From Chenopodium formosanum (taxonomy: Eukaryota > Streptophyta > Magnoliopsida > Caryophyllales > Amaranthaceae), in assembly GCA_024500155.1 (NCBI GenBank), contig CM044871.1, forward strand, positions 82,010,402 to 82,074,401: a stretch of 64,000 nucleotides of DNA. The letters are read 5' to 3'. Both the position numbers and the translations under genes were made by a program. This document shows, piece after piece, positions 1 to 8,755 of this stretch (positions within the stretch are counted from its first letter, which is position 1; the number at the start of each line of letters is the position of its first letter). The notes below the pieces were generated by a model, which did not search any database, was not told the DNA's origin, and worked only from the letters and a program-made list of their open reading frames with translations.

Positions 1-338
1 TGAGTTTATCACCTGAACACCGAGGGGTATTCTGTTTCCAGAAACACTTCCTTTTACTCCAAACATATACTTAACGTACTTAACGTATGATATATCATTT
101 TAAAACTAAAGATTCATAAGATTTTGAGTTATTGTAATCGTCAGCCCTATAAACCTTATTAATTACGAAGTATAATTTAGTCTTGTGCAATGTAGGTCTC
201 ATTTTAATACAGTATATACTTTATTCATAAATATGTCTATATATATGTTGAGTATACCTCACTTTCAACCAATTTCAACACTACACCCCTAATAAAGTCG
301 TTGAAAGCCTCTCAAAATATGTGATATACAGAGTATTA
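1..338. other. AT-rich intergenic sequence
   Basis: No convincing coding, RNA or repeat structure is visible before the first MITE. Confidence 0.5.
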
Positions 339-455
339 AGGCCTATTCTCATTTATTGAAATGTGCTGAACTGAACTTAACTTAACTGAATTGTTTATGA
401 GAAAATGAAATTAGAAACTGAACTGAGTTGAAATTAAGTTGGGGAGAACAGACCA
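339..455. mobile_element. Tourist-like MITE, GTTCA/CTGAA family
   Basis: The element starts AGGCCTATTCTC and ends GAGAACAGACCA, so the ends are imperfect inverted repeats. It is flanked by TTA on both sides (336-338 and 456-458), the 3 bp duplication of PIF/Harbinger (Tourist) elements. The interior is made of short CTGAA/TTGAA repeats. At least eight relatives are in this window. Confidence 0.7.
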
Positions 456-620
456 TTACTTATATATTTTTCCCAAGTGAAGGAGTATCCATCATTCGGC
501 CAGAAATGAAAAGTAGAGCAAGTATATAAAAACGACAGGAGTACATATATAATAAGTGAATGGTACATTTGAATAATTGATTTTGCATCAAATATCATTG
601 CATCAAGTAAGCATATAGTG

Positions 621-790
621 GGAGAAGGAGACTTGACTCAGTTGGCCAAGTCTCTCAAATTTCAAGTGAGAGACTTGAGTTCGATTCTCATCAAACTCAC
701 CTCGAGAGGATTTCCCTTATTTTCCCCTCTCAAGTAGTGGGAATTTAGAAATTCCATCCACATTCTATTTATGTTAGATAAGAAAAAAGT
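621..790 (+). mobile_element. tRNA-derived SINE
   Basis: The segment GACTCAGTTGGCCAAG resembles a pol III A box and GAGTTCGATTCTC a B box, spaced as in a tRNA. It is followed by a non-tRNA body with CCTCTCAAGTAGTGGG. No complete tRNA cloverleaf is present. A related sequence lies at 41700-41812. The exact ends are approximate. Confidence 0.65.
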
Positions 791-842
791 TACATCTAAA
801 TTATGACTTGGCACACAAAATTAAGATTTAGGTGAGGAGGAT

Positions 843-846
<4 letters not shown>

Positions 847-915
<69 letters not shown>
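847..915. repeat. (TA)n microsatellite
   Basis: An uninterrupted TA dinucleotide run of about 70 bp. Confidence 0.95.
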
Positions 916-918
<3 letters not shown>

Positions 919-1229
919 GCTTACAATTAACATTTAATATCTTTTTTTTAATTGATACTCGTATTAAGTTAGAAATGTACAACACATAAATAAGCATAAT
1001 TCATGTTATATTTTCATTTGATTTTTTTCTTTTTAAACTCCTTATAAAAAAAAATAATAAAGAAGAAGAAGAACCATCACTTGTCTTGTTAGGACAAATC
1101 TTATAAATGCATCATTTTCATTAATGGAAGCATCCTTTTATATTTTACTCTTTATTTTTCCACCCACTAACCCACTTTGCTATTATTTTATCATCATTTA
1201 TAGAAAGACTTGAACTCAAGACCAACAAG
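916..1229. other. AT-rich intergenic sequence
   Basis: A-rich and T-rich stretches without supported features. Confidence 0.5.
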
Positions 1230-1231
1230 TA

Positions 1232-1660
1232 CTCCCTCCATCCCCAATAGTTTGACCCTTTGACCTAATTTTAGTCCCAAAATGATCGACCTATTTGCAT
1301 TAAAACATCCACTAATTTACAACATATTTTGTGCAAATTAGCTTCCCCATATAAAATTTTGTTTTTTCATGTATTTTTTTTTAATATTTTCCATCTCTAC
1401 TTTTTTACAAACCATATGTAAGGGTCTGTTCTCATTGACTGAACTGAACTGAACTAAACTGAGATGAACTGAACTGAACTGAAATGAAATGAATATTTTA
1501 TAAGAGAAGGAAATTAGGAGCTGAACTGAACTGAACTAAGCTGAACTGAACTAAGCTGAATTTCAACGTATGAGAACAAACCCTAAATTTATCTTTCCAA
1601 ATACTTTTACTTTTTTTTTTATATTTATTTATTTAAATTTCTTAGTACTAAATTACGAGT
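1232..1660. mobile_element. Decayed Stowaway MITE containing a nested Tourist MITE
   Basis: It begins CTCCCTCCATCC after a TA. It is closely related to the complete Stowaway at 55816-56099 (shared GACCTATTTGCATTAAAACA-like core and CAAATTAGCTTCCCC). The copy is interrupted at 1422-1583 by a Tourist element. Sequence on both sides of that insertion aligns continuously with the 55.8 kb copy. The right end has decayed beyond recognition, so the end coordinate is approximate. Confidence 0.7.
1422..1583. mobile_element. Tourist-like MITE, GTTCA/CTGAA family
   Basis: The ends GGGTCTGTTCTC and GAGAACAAACCC are inverted repeats, flanked by TAA duplications (1419-1421, 1584-1586). The interior consists of ACTGA/CTGAA repeats. 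It is inserted in the Stowaway-like element around it. Confidence 0.85.
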
Positions 1661-1672
1661 CTTTTCACCTTA

Positions 1673-1853
1673 GGGCTTGTTTGACATCATTTTTGGTTTT
1701 TAGTTTTCTGTTTTTTGAAAACTAAAAATCAAAAACAGGAAACAAGAAAAAGGTGTTTCCACTTTTTTGTTGTCAGTTTTCAAAATTATTATGATTTTAG
1801 TAAGTTTAAATAATTTTTTATTCATTATGTGACATATATCATATATTTTTATA

Positions 1854-1891
<38 letters not shown>

Positions 1892-1920
1892 AGAAAACCA
1901 CAACAATGCCAAACAAACCC
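1673..1920. mobile_element. Second Tourist-like MITE family
   Basis: The ends GGGCTTGTTTG and CAAACAAACCC are perfect inverted repeats flanked by TTA on both sides (1670-1672, 1921-1923). The interior has mirrored TTTTTAGTTTTC and GAAAACTAAAAA segments and a ~34 bp poly(A) run (1856-1890). It has no coding capacity. Confidence 0.8.
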
Positions 1921-1923
1921 TTA

Positions 1924-2325
1924 GCTATCTATTTATTGCTGTTCATTATCCAACAATTATAATTGACTTGGATAAAATGACGATGAAAAATAATTATTTT
2001 AATAGTTAATAGTTGTTGAATATCTTTAAATCATACCATACAAAAGATTGAATATGGTTTCTCTAATACAAATAATCTTTTTTCAAATTATGAAAATTTC
2101 AAGATACTTATCAAACCACTAAAAAAAACAGTCCAACTCGATTATCAAAATAAACAAGTACTCCATCCGTTCCTTAATACAAAGTCTCTTTCTGACTAAT
2201 TTCTAGTTATCTACTCTGTAATACAAAGCCTCTTTCTGACTATTTTCTATTACAAATTAATAACTCGAGGCATTGCTTGAACCACACACTAGTTTCTAGT
2301 TATCTACTCGGTAATGTCTACTAAA
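1924..2325. other. AT-rich intergenic sequence
   Basis: Only a weak Stowaway-like start (ACTCCATCCGTTCC near 2160) and a duplicated TACAAAG.CTCTTTCTGACTA phrase (about 2178 and 2222) can be seen. Confidence 0.4.
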
Positions 2326-2513
2326 GGCTACACATACAATTGTTGTATGTGGTCCCTACATACAACTCTTATTTATCATGTTTTGATTGGCTAGAATAAT
2401 GGGCCCAAGTTCCATTATATTCAATTTATATTTGACTTCTAATTTTCTCGGACAACACACAATGGTTGTATGTTGTATGTAGGGACAACATACAATGTGT
2501 TGTAATGTCTAGT
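2326..2513. mobile_element. Small inverted-repeat element (MITE-like)
   Basis: Segments around 2328-2368 and 2465-2508 are inverted repeats built on TTGTATGT and GTCCCTACATACAAC. No duplication could be fixed, so family and ends are uncertain. Confidence 0.5.
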
Positions 2514-2651
2514 ATGGAATTTTGCTCGGTATTCCGCAAAATAAAGTGATGCACTTAAATGAATACGATTTCGCAAATTAACATGGCATTGTTTATGAGA
2601 GTAAAAAAAAAAAAAAAGATTTATGAGAGTTTCTGTGCATAGTATAATTAT

Positions 2652-2737
2652 GAGTTAAGCATCTTACAGGGGACTAAACTTTCAGCAAATGTAAAAGTAG
2701 GGGACTGCAGTTACAGAAGTTAAAAGCAGGGGACTAT
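2652..2737 (+). repeat. MULE left terminal inverted repeat
   Basis: It pairs with 8246-8331. It contains three copies of GGGGACT about 31-32 bp apart, which could be transposase binding sites (inference). Confidence 0.93.
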
Positions 2738-3134
2738 GCCTACAACTCCGGCCAAGGCAACCTTATACAACCGGTTTCCATGTACTTTTAGATTACATTT
2801 TTAATTTTCAATCACTGACAAGCTTTGGAAACAGAAAAAGTTTTGCAAACAAAAAACTAGCCGTTATACAAGTATTTAACACAGATGGTTTTGTAGGAGA
2901 AAATTAATTTGAAGAACAATAAGTACTGAGTTCTCCAAAAATTTGTGTTTTTTTTTTTTTTTTTTTTTTTACAATTTCTTCAAACTAGGTTTGTTAGAGG
3001 AGCCTTTGTGTGCCTTTGATTTTGATCCTGCATAAAAGGTTTAGTTGCAGTAAGTAAATTATTTTTCCCATAAATGTACTGATGAATGAGTTGATTAATT
3101 ATGTGTTTTCTTTTTTCTAATTGATGCCAGAATA

Positions 3135-3506
3135 ATGTCAAGTAGTAGTGCAAATCCAAGGAGGTGTAAGTGTGGGCTACTAGTGTCATGCACCAGGGCA
3201 TGGACAAAAGACAACCCTGAAAGAAGGTTTCTTGCCTGTCCAGACTATGATGCAGACACTGATCGAAGGGGAAGCAAATTTTTTAAGTGGGTTGACACAG
3301 AACCTCCCACATATTGGCAGACTGATGTTATTTTAGGGTTAATGGAGGAGAAGCAGCATTTGAAACAAGAGCTGATTTCAATGAGGAAGGATTTGTATGA
3401 AGCAAACAAGTACTCCAGGAAGGTTAATGCTGACTACACTCTACTCAGGTTAAAAAGAGCTGCTAAGTTTGGGACTAAATTCAAGTTTGTTTCAATGTTA
3501 TTGTAA
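3135..3506 (+). CDS. GRF-type zinc-finger protein carried by the MULE
   Basis: A 123-residue protein. Residues about 9-52 form a GRF zinc finger: CKCG near the N-terminus, then NPERRFLACP, and a FFKW motif after a variable loop. GRF fingers bind single-stranded or structured nucleic acid in other proteins (family knowledge). A helical, charged segment follows (about 68-110, coiled-coil-like). It resembles the many short plant proteins annotated as At4g04775-like. The start is the first ATG after TTTCTTTTTTCTAATTGATG-CCAG at 3108-3131, which looks like an intron branch point and acceptor, so a 5' UTR intron or a further upstream exon is possible. It is convergent with the transposase gene. Confidence 0.8.
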   Translation: MSSSSANPRRCKCGLLVSCTRAWTKDNPERRFLACPDYDADTDRRGSKFFKWVDTEPPTYWQTDVILGLMEEKQHLKQELISMRKDLYEANKYSRKVNADYTLLRLKRAAKFGTKFKFVSMLL

Positions 3507-3666
3507 TTGTTGTAATTTGCCTATGGCTATATGTTAGGCAATGAATGAACTTAAAAAAAAAAAAGGTGTAGGTTACCTTAATGCTTTTGCAGTGTTTGTT
3601 TGGCCCTTGCTTGCTTCTGACATATGTAGTAGAAGATATCAGAATATAGAATCTGAACTGATTGTA

Positions 3667-6527
3667 CTAAATTAATTTGCAATAATGAAGTACCTGCAGT
3701 TGCTGTGTTGTAATTGTTGTTTTTTGTTGGCTTTGTTGACTTGATTGAGGGTAATCATCACCCTGAAATGAGTACACAATTTGCTCACCATCAAAATCTG
3801 AGTAATAAGCCCCTTGCACCCTTTGTTGCACATTATGCACAGGGTCTGACTCAGCTGTTGGACCAGAAGTATGTATTCCACCCTGTGCAAGTGATAAATA
3901 GCAAAATATTAGTTACACTATTTATTTACTACAAGATTGTAATATGCAAGAAAAGAGTTTTAAATTTACAGTTGCAACTCTTTGAAAGCCATTTGGGTAG
4001 GTGTAAATTCCTACTCCCCTCATGTGCATTGGTATGTGACTGGTTGTGGTGTCCTGTTGTTCTTGTTGCCTGTTCAGTTGTTGGTTGCTTGACTTGTTTA
4101 TCTTGCATCCTTTTTTGTTGTGACCTTGTACACCACAAACACTGCAAGTCATCCTTACACCTGTCTTTCTTAGCTTCCCAGATGCTGCAACCTCTCCTAC
4201 TTGCAGCCTTCTTTTCTTCTTTGGCCTGTGATGCACTTTCTTCAATTTAGGGGGAAGCACAACACCATCTGAAGTTGGCCACTGCTGAGGCCCATTCAAA
4301 GGCTCTAACAAGTACTGATAAGCCTTTAAATATGTTGTCTTGGTGAAATATTGATTTACATATGCCTCGGGATTATCCCCTTTGTTCCACATTGCTACAA
4401 TGGCATGCTTACAGGGAATTCCACTAAGTTCCCAAGCCTTACAACTGCATGTTTTGTTGTCTAAGTTCACCACAAACCTCTCCTGAGTTTCTCCTTGTCT
4501 AACTCCATAACAACACCCTCCATCCCAGTAACCATTCCACCCCCTAGCCCAAACCTTATTCCATTCCAATTTTTGCTGAATTCTATGGCATAAATGGAGC
4601 TGCTTTTTCTGAATTTGATCCCTTTTCTTGTGAAGTATTTCCATCAAACCTTCTCTAATGTCTTCTAACATTGTAATTAATGGTTTGTGTCTAGAGTTGA
4701 GGATATATGCATTGAACACCTCACTCATGTTATTATCCACACTGTCACAGCATGAACTTGAACTATAAAAAGTCCTGCACCATTTTTTGTAATTTCTAGC
4801 CATCAAATCATCAGCTGCATCATTTGAGATTGCCCTAAGATTTTCAATGTTTGAAAAAAACTCATTTTCAGTACTACTTTTGGCTATTTTCCAAAATTGT
4901 TTTCTGAGTTCTAACCCACCCCCCATCACCCCTCTGAAATTGCAATAAACATGCCTAGCACAGACCCTTGTCTCTGCTGAAGGCAACACATTTGCTACTG
5001 CTGCAAGAAGGCCCTTTTGTTGATCTGACATCACTGTATACCCAGTAGCCTCAGTAGTCCCAAGGTCATCAGCAAGAAGTTCCAGAAACCAACTCCATGT
5101 CTCAGTACTCTCAACTTCAACCACTGACCAAGCTACTGGGAACATTTGATTGTTCCCATCTCTGCCCACAACAACTAAAAGTTGCCCTCCAAATGGTCCT
5201 TTTAAGAAACAACCATCTAAGGATATAAAGGGTCTGCACCCAGCCAGGAAACCCTTTTTCAAGGAGTCAAAACATATGTAAATTCTCTCAAAAACACAAC
5301 CATTCAACTTCAATTTGATGGTATTTTCTCTGTTACTTCTCTTGATCTCAGCAGCATACCTATAAAGTAAAGCATACTGTTCTTCATACTCTCTAACTAT
5401 CAAGCTCTGACCAATCTGCCTAGCCTTGAAAGCCTTATACCTGCTCACTTTTAGACCTTTCTCCAACCAAATGGTCTCCATAATGTCATGAATTGAAGTT
5501 TCATATATGGATTGACCTTAAATTTGTCCTGGAAGGTTTTTGCAATCCATTCTGTTGTCACTCTTTTATTTTTTGAGGTTCTACCACATGTATGGTCACT
5601 GATATGAGTTTTGACCATGAATGATTTGCTGCTTTGATCCCATGACCCCCAAATCTTCCAAGGGCAGCCTTTATCCTTATTTGCACAGTGACAACCAATC
5701 CTTTGAGTCACATTCTTTGAGTACTTAATTTCTCTGCCAGATTCAATTGAGTGAGAGGTTATAGCTTCTCTAAAGGCAACAACACTTTCAAATCTCTTAC
5801 CAACATAAAAGGGAGAACTTTTCTCAAACTCTTTCCTTGTTTGTGTCTTTTTATGACTTGATTCAGGTTGCAAAAGATATCCAAAATCATCTTCATCTGA
5901 TTCTTCATCTGCTGAATAATCAGTGTGCTCATTGTCACTCCCTTCTTCTGAGTCACTGTTATATCTCCTCTTATTCTGATCTTTAGACTCATCTACTCTC
6001 TTCAGCATCTCTATCTCATCCTCATATGACTTCTGTTTCACTTTTTCCTCATTTACTCTATTCCTTGCATTAACTAACTCAATATCATCCTCATCTGATC
6101 CTTCTGTATCATAATCAATTTCAGGATCCATATCTCTAGGTATGGATGAGAAGCTACCTAGGCCCTCCATTGTAGTTAATAACTGAACTAAAGAACCTCT
6201 TCCTAACTCATTGTTCTGACCAGTACTGATATTACTTAACTCATGCTCTGTATATACATGAATAAGTCTGAACTCAAGCAAAAGTGACAGGAAAGGATCA
6301 CAACTACTGCTATCAAACCCCAAGTACCTAATACCAGTCTGCATATCCTTCCTAGGGTCCAAGAAGTGCAATTTCACAATATCAGTGTACCCTAAAGAAT
6401 CAACAACTTCTTTCAAGTACTTTGCATCAACATTATCAGGAATGTCATCATAGAGGTTAACTCTACCACCATTGTAGATTAGGTGTCCTGTGCTTTGTAC
6501 CTATTCCCCACCATGATGAACAATCAT
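3667..6527 (-). pseudogene. mudrA-type MULE transposase, inactivated
   Basis: On the minus strand the reading starts at 6527 (MIVHHGGE). It meets an in-frame TAG at 6501-6503, then continues open with a PB1-like N-terminal domain, an acidic low-complexity linker and the FAR1/MuDR DNA-binding region. A -1 frame change occurs between about 5450 and 5520. The second part (from 5481) has the MULE catalytic core: SLDGCFLKG (Asp near 5216), VMSDQQKG (Asp near 5024) and a C2H segment CARHVYCNF. A SWIM finger (CSCKAWELSGIPCKH) and a CCHC knuckle (CSVCGVQGHNKKGC) follow. A likely 87 bp intron (3969-3883, GTAAAT to TTGCACAG, with CTAAT branch) joins a last 72-codon Gln-rich exon ending at 3667. A complete member would cut and paste MULE ends. 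The stop could have been a TGG codon (inference). Confidence 0.9.
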
Positions 6528-6564
6528 ACATGGTTTTAGATTCATGTTATCTGTTTGTCACAGA

Positions 6565-6735
6565 GGAATAGCAATTAATCTTTTTTATCATTTCATAGTC
6601 TACTAATGATAATATTCAAAGCAATTAATCTAATTTATCATTTCATAGTCTACTAATGATAGTAGTAATAGCAATTAGCATAATTTATCATTTCATACAC
6701 TACTAATGATGGTAGTAATAGCATTGTGAAACAAT
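6565..6735. repeat. 60 bp tandem repeat, about 3 copies
   Basis: The unit contains GCAATTA, TTTATCATTTCATA and CTACTAATGAT and repeats with an exact 60 bp period. It lies directly upstream of the transposase start and could be part of its promoter (inference). Confidence 0.85.
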
Positions 6736-7115
6736 CAAAAGTATGAAAATTCTGTTAAACAAGCATATGTGCATATCAAACAGCAGTGTGTACTTCAACC
6801 AACTAACTTCATTTCATAATAACATGGACCTAAGTCCATTAAACCATTCATTACATCCAAAATATTTAATACTTACATCATCATCATCATTAGTTCAACA
6901 GATTCAGAGACAACAACTAAAACAACTTAAACTTTGTCATGGCAGTGACAAGCACAAAAAGAAATACCATTGCTTGTCACAAGACTTTACTAGTTGCCAT
7001 GACAAAGAAAGGATTAGAACTACCCTTAAATTTTTACAGAATTGACTAAAAAAAGCTTAAACCTAGCAGCTACCCAACCCAAAAACCAACAGCTGCACCA
7101 ACAGACCCATAGCCC

Positions 7116-7928
7116 CTAGGCTTCCTCCTCCTTGAACAGCAATGGGAAGCCATCAAAGTACACGGTCATGTCTTTGTTGAGCCAGGCATGAAGATCCCTC
7201 CCATTGTTGTACAAGACATCCTTAAGGACCCACTCCTGGATAGCAGCCCTAGGTCCGTTGAAGGGGTAGGTGAAAACCAAGTGCCTGAGCCTCCACCACA
7301 TCCTCCATTTCTTGCAGGTCTGTTCAACAGCATCACTCCCTTCCCAGTCCACCTTGGGAAACACATGGGTCACCAGCAAGTCCTGCTGGCTAAACAGTGG
7401 GTGGGCATCTGTAAGCGCATCCATACCTAGGCCATTTCATATAGGAAGTGTAAGACACTAGTAACTAAGGTCTCAAGCACACACACACAAAACTATGAAA
7501 ACCCTAACCACATATTTAATAATTAAACACACACAAAATAAAATAATTAGCACACATGATAAAATAAACATTTCCATGGACAAAGTCAACTACAAATCCT
7601 AACATAGCATTAGATTCAACATTAACTTGAATTTTTTAACAATTTTCCATCATCAACCAATATATCCACACATGTTTTACTTGAAGAGAATGCCAAAAAT
7701 ATTTGTTTATACAACACAAATTCAGATGACAACACCAAATACTACAAAAAATAACTTTATAACAACTTCTTTATTAAGAAAAAACAAGATAAACAAAATC
7801 CAACAAACACCATTAGTACAGGACCACAACAAAACTGAAATGGAAGGGAATATACCTTCAATAGAACCCAAACGTGCTACTTTTTTTCCAACTGAATCGT
7901 CAAAGCTGGGACCACAAGCCCAATACAT
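7116..7928 (-). CDS. Unrecognised two-exon gene within the MULE (127 aa)
   Basis: Exon 1 is 7928-7856 (starts MYWACGPSF) and exon 2 is 7426-7116 (ends LLFKEEEA then TAG). The inferred intron 7855-7427 is 429 bp with GT...AG ends, and the phases join exactly (phase 1, Gly codon). The protein is acidic and aromatic-rich (WEGSD, KKWRMWWRLRH, YFDGFPLLF), with no signal peptide, membrane segment or zinc motif. I do not recognise the family. It is read in the same direction as the transposase, starts about 300 bp from the right TIR, and lies wholly inside the element. It may be an accessory MULE protein or captured host sequence. The splice is inferred; without it, exon 2 alone encodes 102 residues from 7424. 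Confidence 0.55.
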
Positions 7929-8245
7929 GAGCTGAACAGAGAACAGAGAATAAAGGAATAATTTTTTTTTTGTTGGAGCTTTCTGTAAATGGAAGTGTTG
8001 GCATTAAACAAGATGGAAGTACTACTTTTTATAGGAAAAAGGAGACAGCTTCCAATAGAAGCTTCAAGATACCCTTCGTTTCCCGCGTTTTCTCCTATGG
8101 CTGTAATTAATCACACAGCTCGAGGTGTCTGCAAATGTTTAGAGGCTTTTCAATTTTTTTTTTAAACCTACTACAAACTCCCTACAACAGGTAACAACAC
8201 CGGTGATAACTTTAACAACACCGGTGATAACTTGAACAACCGGTT

Positions 8246-8331
8246 TTAGTCCCCTACATTTACATTTTGTAACTGCAGTCCCCTACTTTTACATTTGCTG
8301 AAAGTTTAGTCCCCTGTAAGATGCTTAACTC
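8246..8331 (-). repeat. MULE right terminal inverted repeat
   Basis: Inverted copy of 2652-2737, identical over the outer 64 bp. Just inside it is a direct repeat of ACACCGGTGATAACTT (about 8197-8235). Confidence 0.93.
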
Positions 8332-8755
8332 GTATAATTATACATAAACTAATACGAGTAATAAATTAATAACAAAACAAACGTTACAAAACCACCTCTT
8401 GAAGGATATTTGACATTCGTCACAGAAGAGAAGGTGGAATTTTGGAAGACGAGGAGAGAGAAAAAGAGGAACTTCAAAGAAAATCACTCTCTTTCTTTGA
8501 TTCCTTCTCTTCTTCCTCTCCTTCTCCTTTTGAAACCCATCAATTCCATTGATTCTCTTCTTCCATTTTCAATCTTATCCTTTTTATTCAAAATTCCCAT
8601 CTTTTTCCCTTTATTTCCTTGTCAAATTCCCTCTTTTTCTTCAAACAATTGCATTAGATCTCAAATTCTCAATCTAACAAACACCCAAATAAAGTCAAGT
8701 CAATTGAGAGAGACTGAAGTTGTTCATTAATTCTTTCACTGAAAAAAACCCATTA
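8332..8755 (+). promoter_or_regulatory. Promoter-proximal region and 5' UTR of the E2 gene
   Basis: From about 8480 to 8755 the sequence is rich in CTCTTC/TTCCTT, typical of plant 5' UTRs, and ends AAAAAACCCATTAATGG at the start codon. Only about 100-150 bp separates the MULE end from the apparent leader, so most of the promoter must be MULE sequence or was displaced by it (inference). Confidence 0.5.

Larger units (their letters stand above)
2652..8331. mobile_element. Three-gene Mutator-like transposon (MULE)
   Basis: The termini are inverted repeats starting GAGTTAAGCATCTTACAGGG. The first 64 bp are identical between the ends, and similarity fades by about 86 bp. The element is flanked by a perfect 10 bp target duplication GTATAATTAT (2642-2651, 8332-8341), typical of Mutator elements. 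It holds a mudrA-like transposase (minus, broken), a GRF zinc-finger ORF (plus) and a two-exon gene of unknown function (minus). The near-perfect TIRs and duplication suggest a fairly recent insertion. The transposase lesions mean this copy should not be self-sufficient. Confidence 0.95.

Noticed and set aside
621..690. Possible tRNA gene
   Set aside because: A- and B-box-like segments are present, but the stems do not pair as a cloverleaf and the body continues as a SINE.
1856..1890. Poly(A) as a retrogene tail
   Set aside because: The run lies inside a Tourist-like MITE with its own inverted ends and duplication.
3714..4250. 178-codon plus-strand frame
   Set aside because: It is antisense to the transposase C-terminal exons (SWIM and CCHC region), whose protein motifs are convincing.
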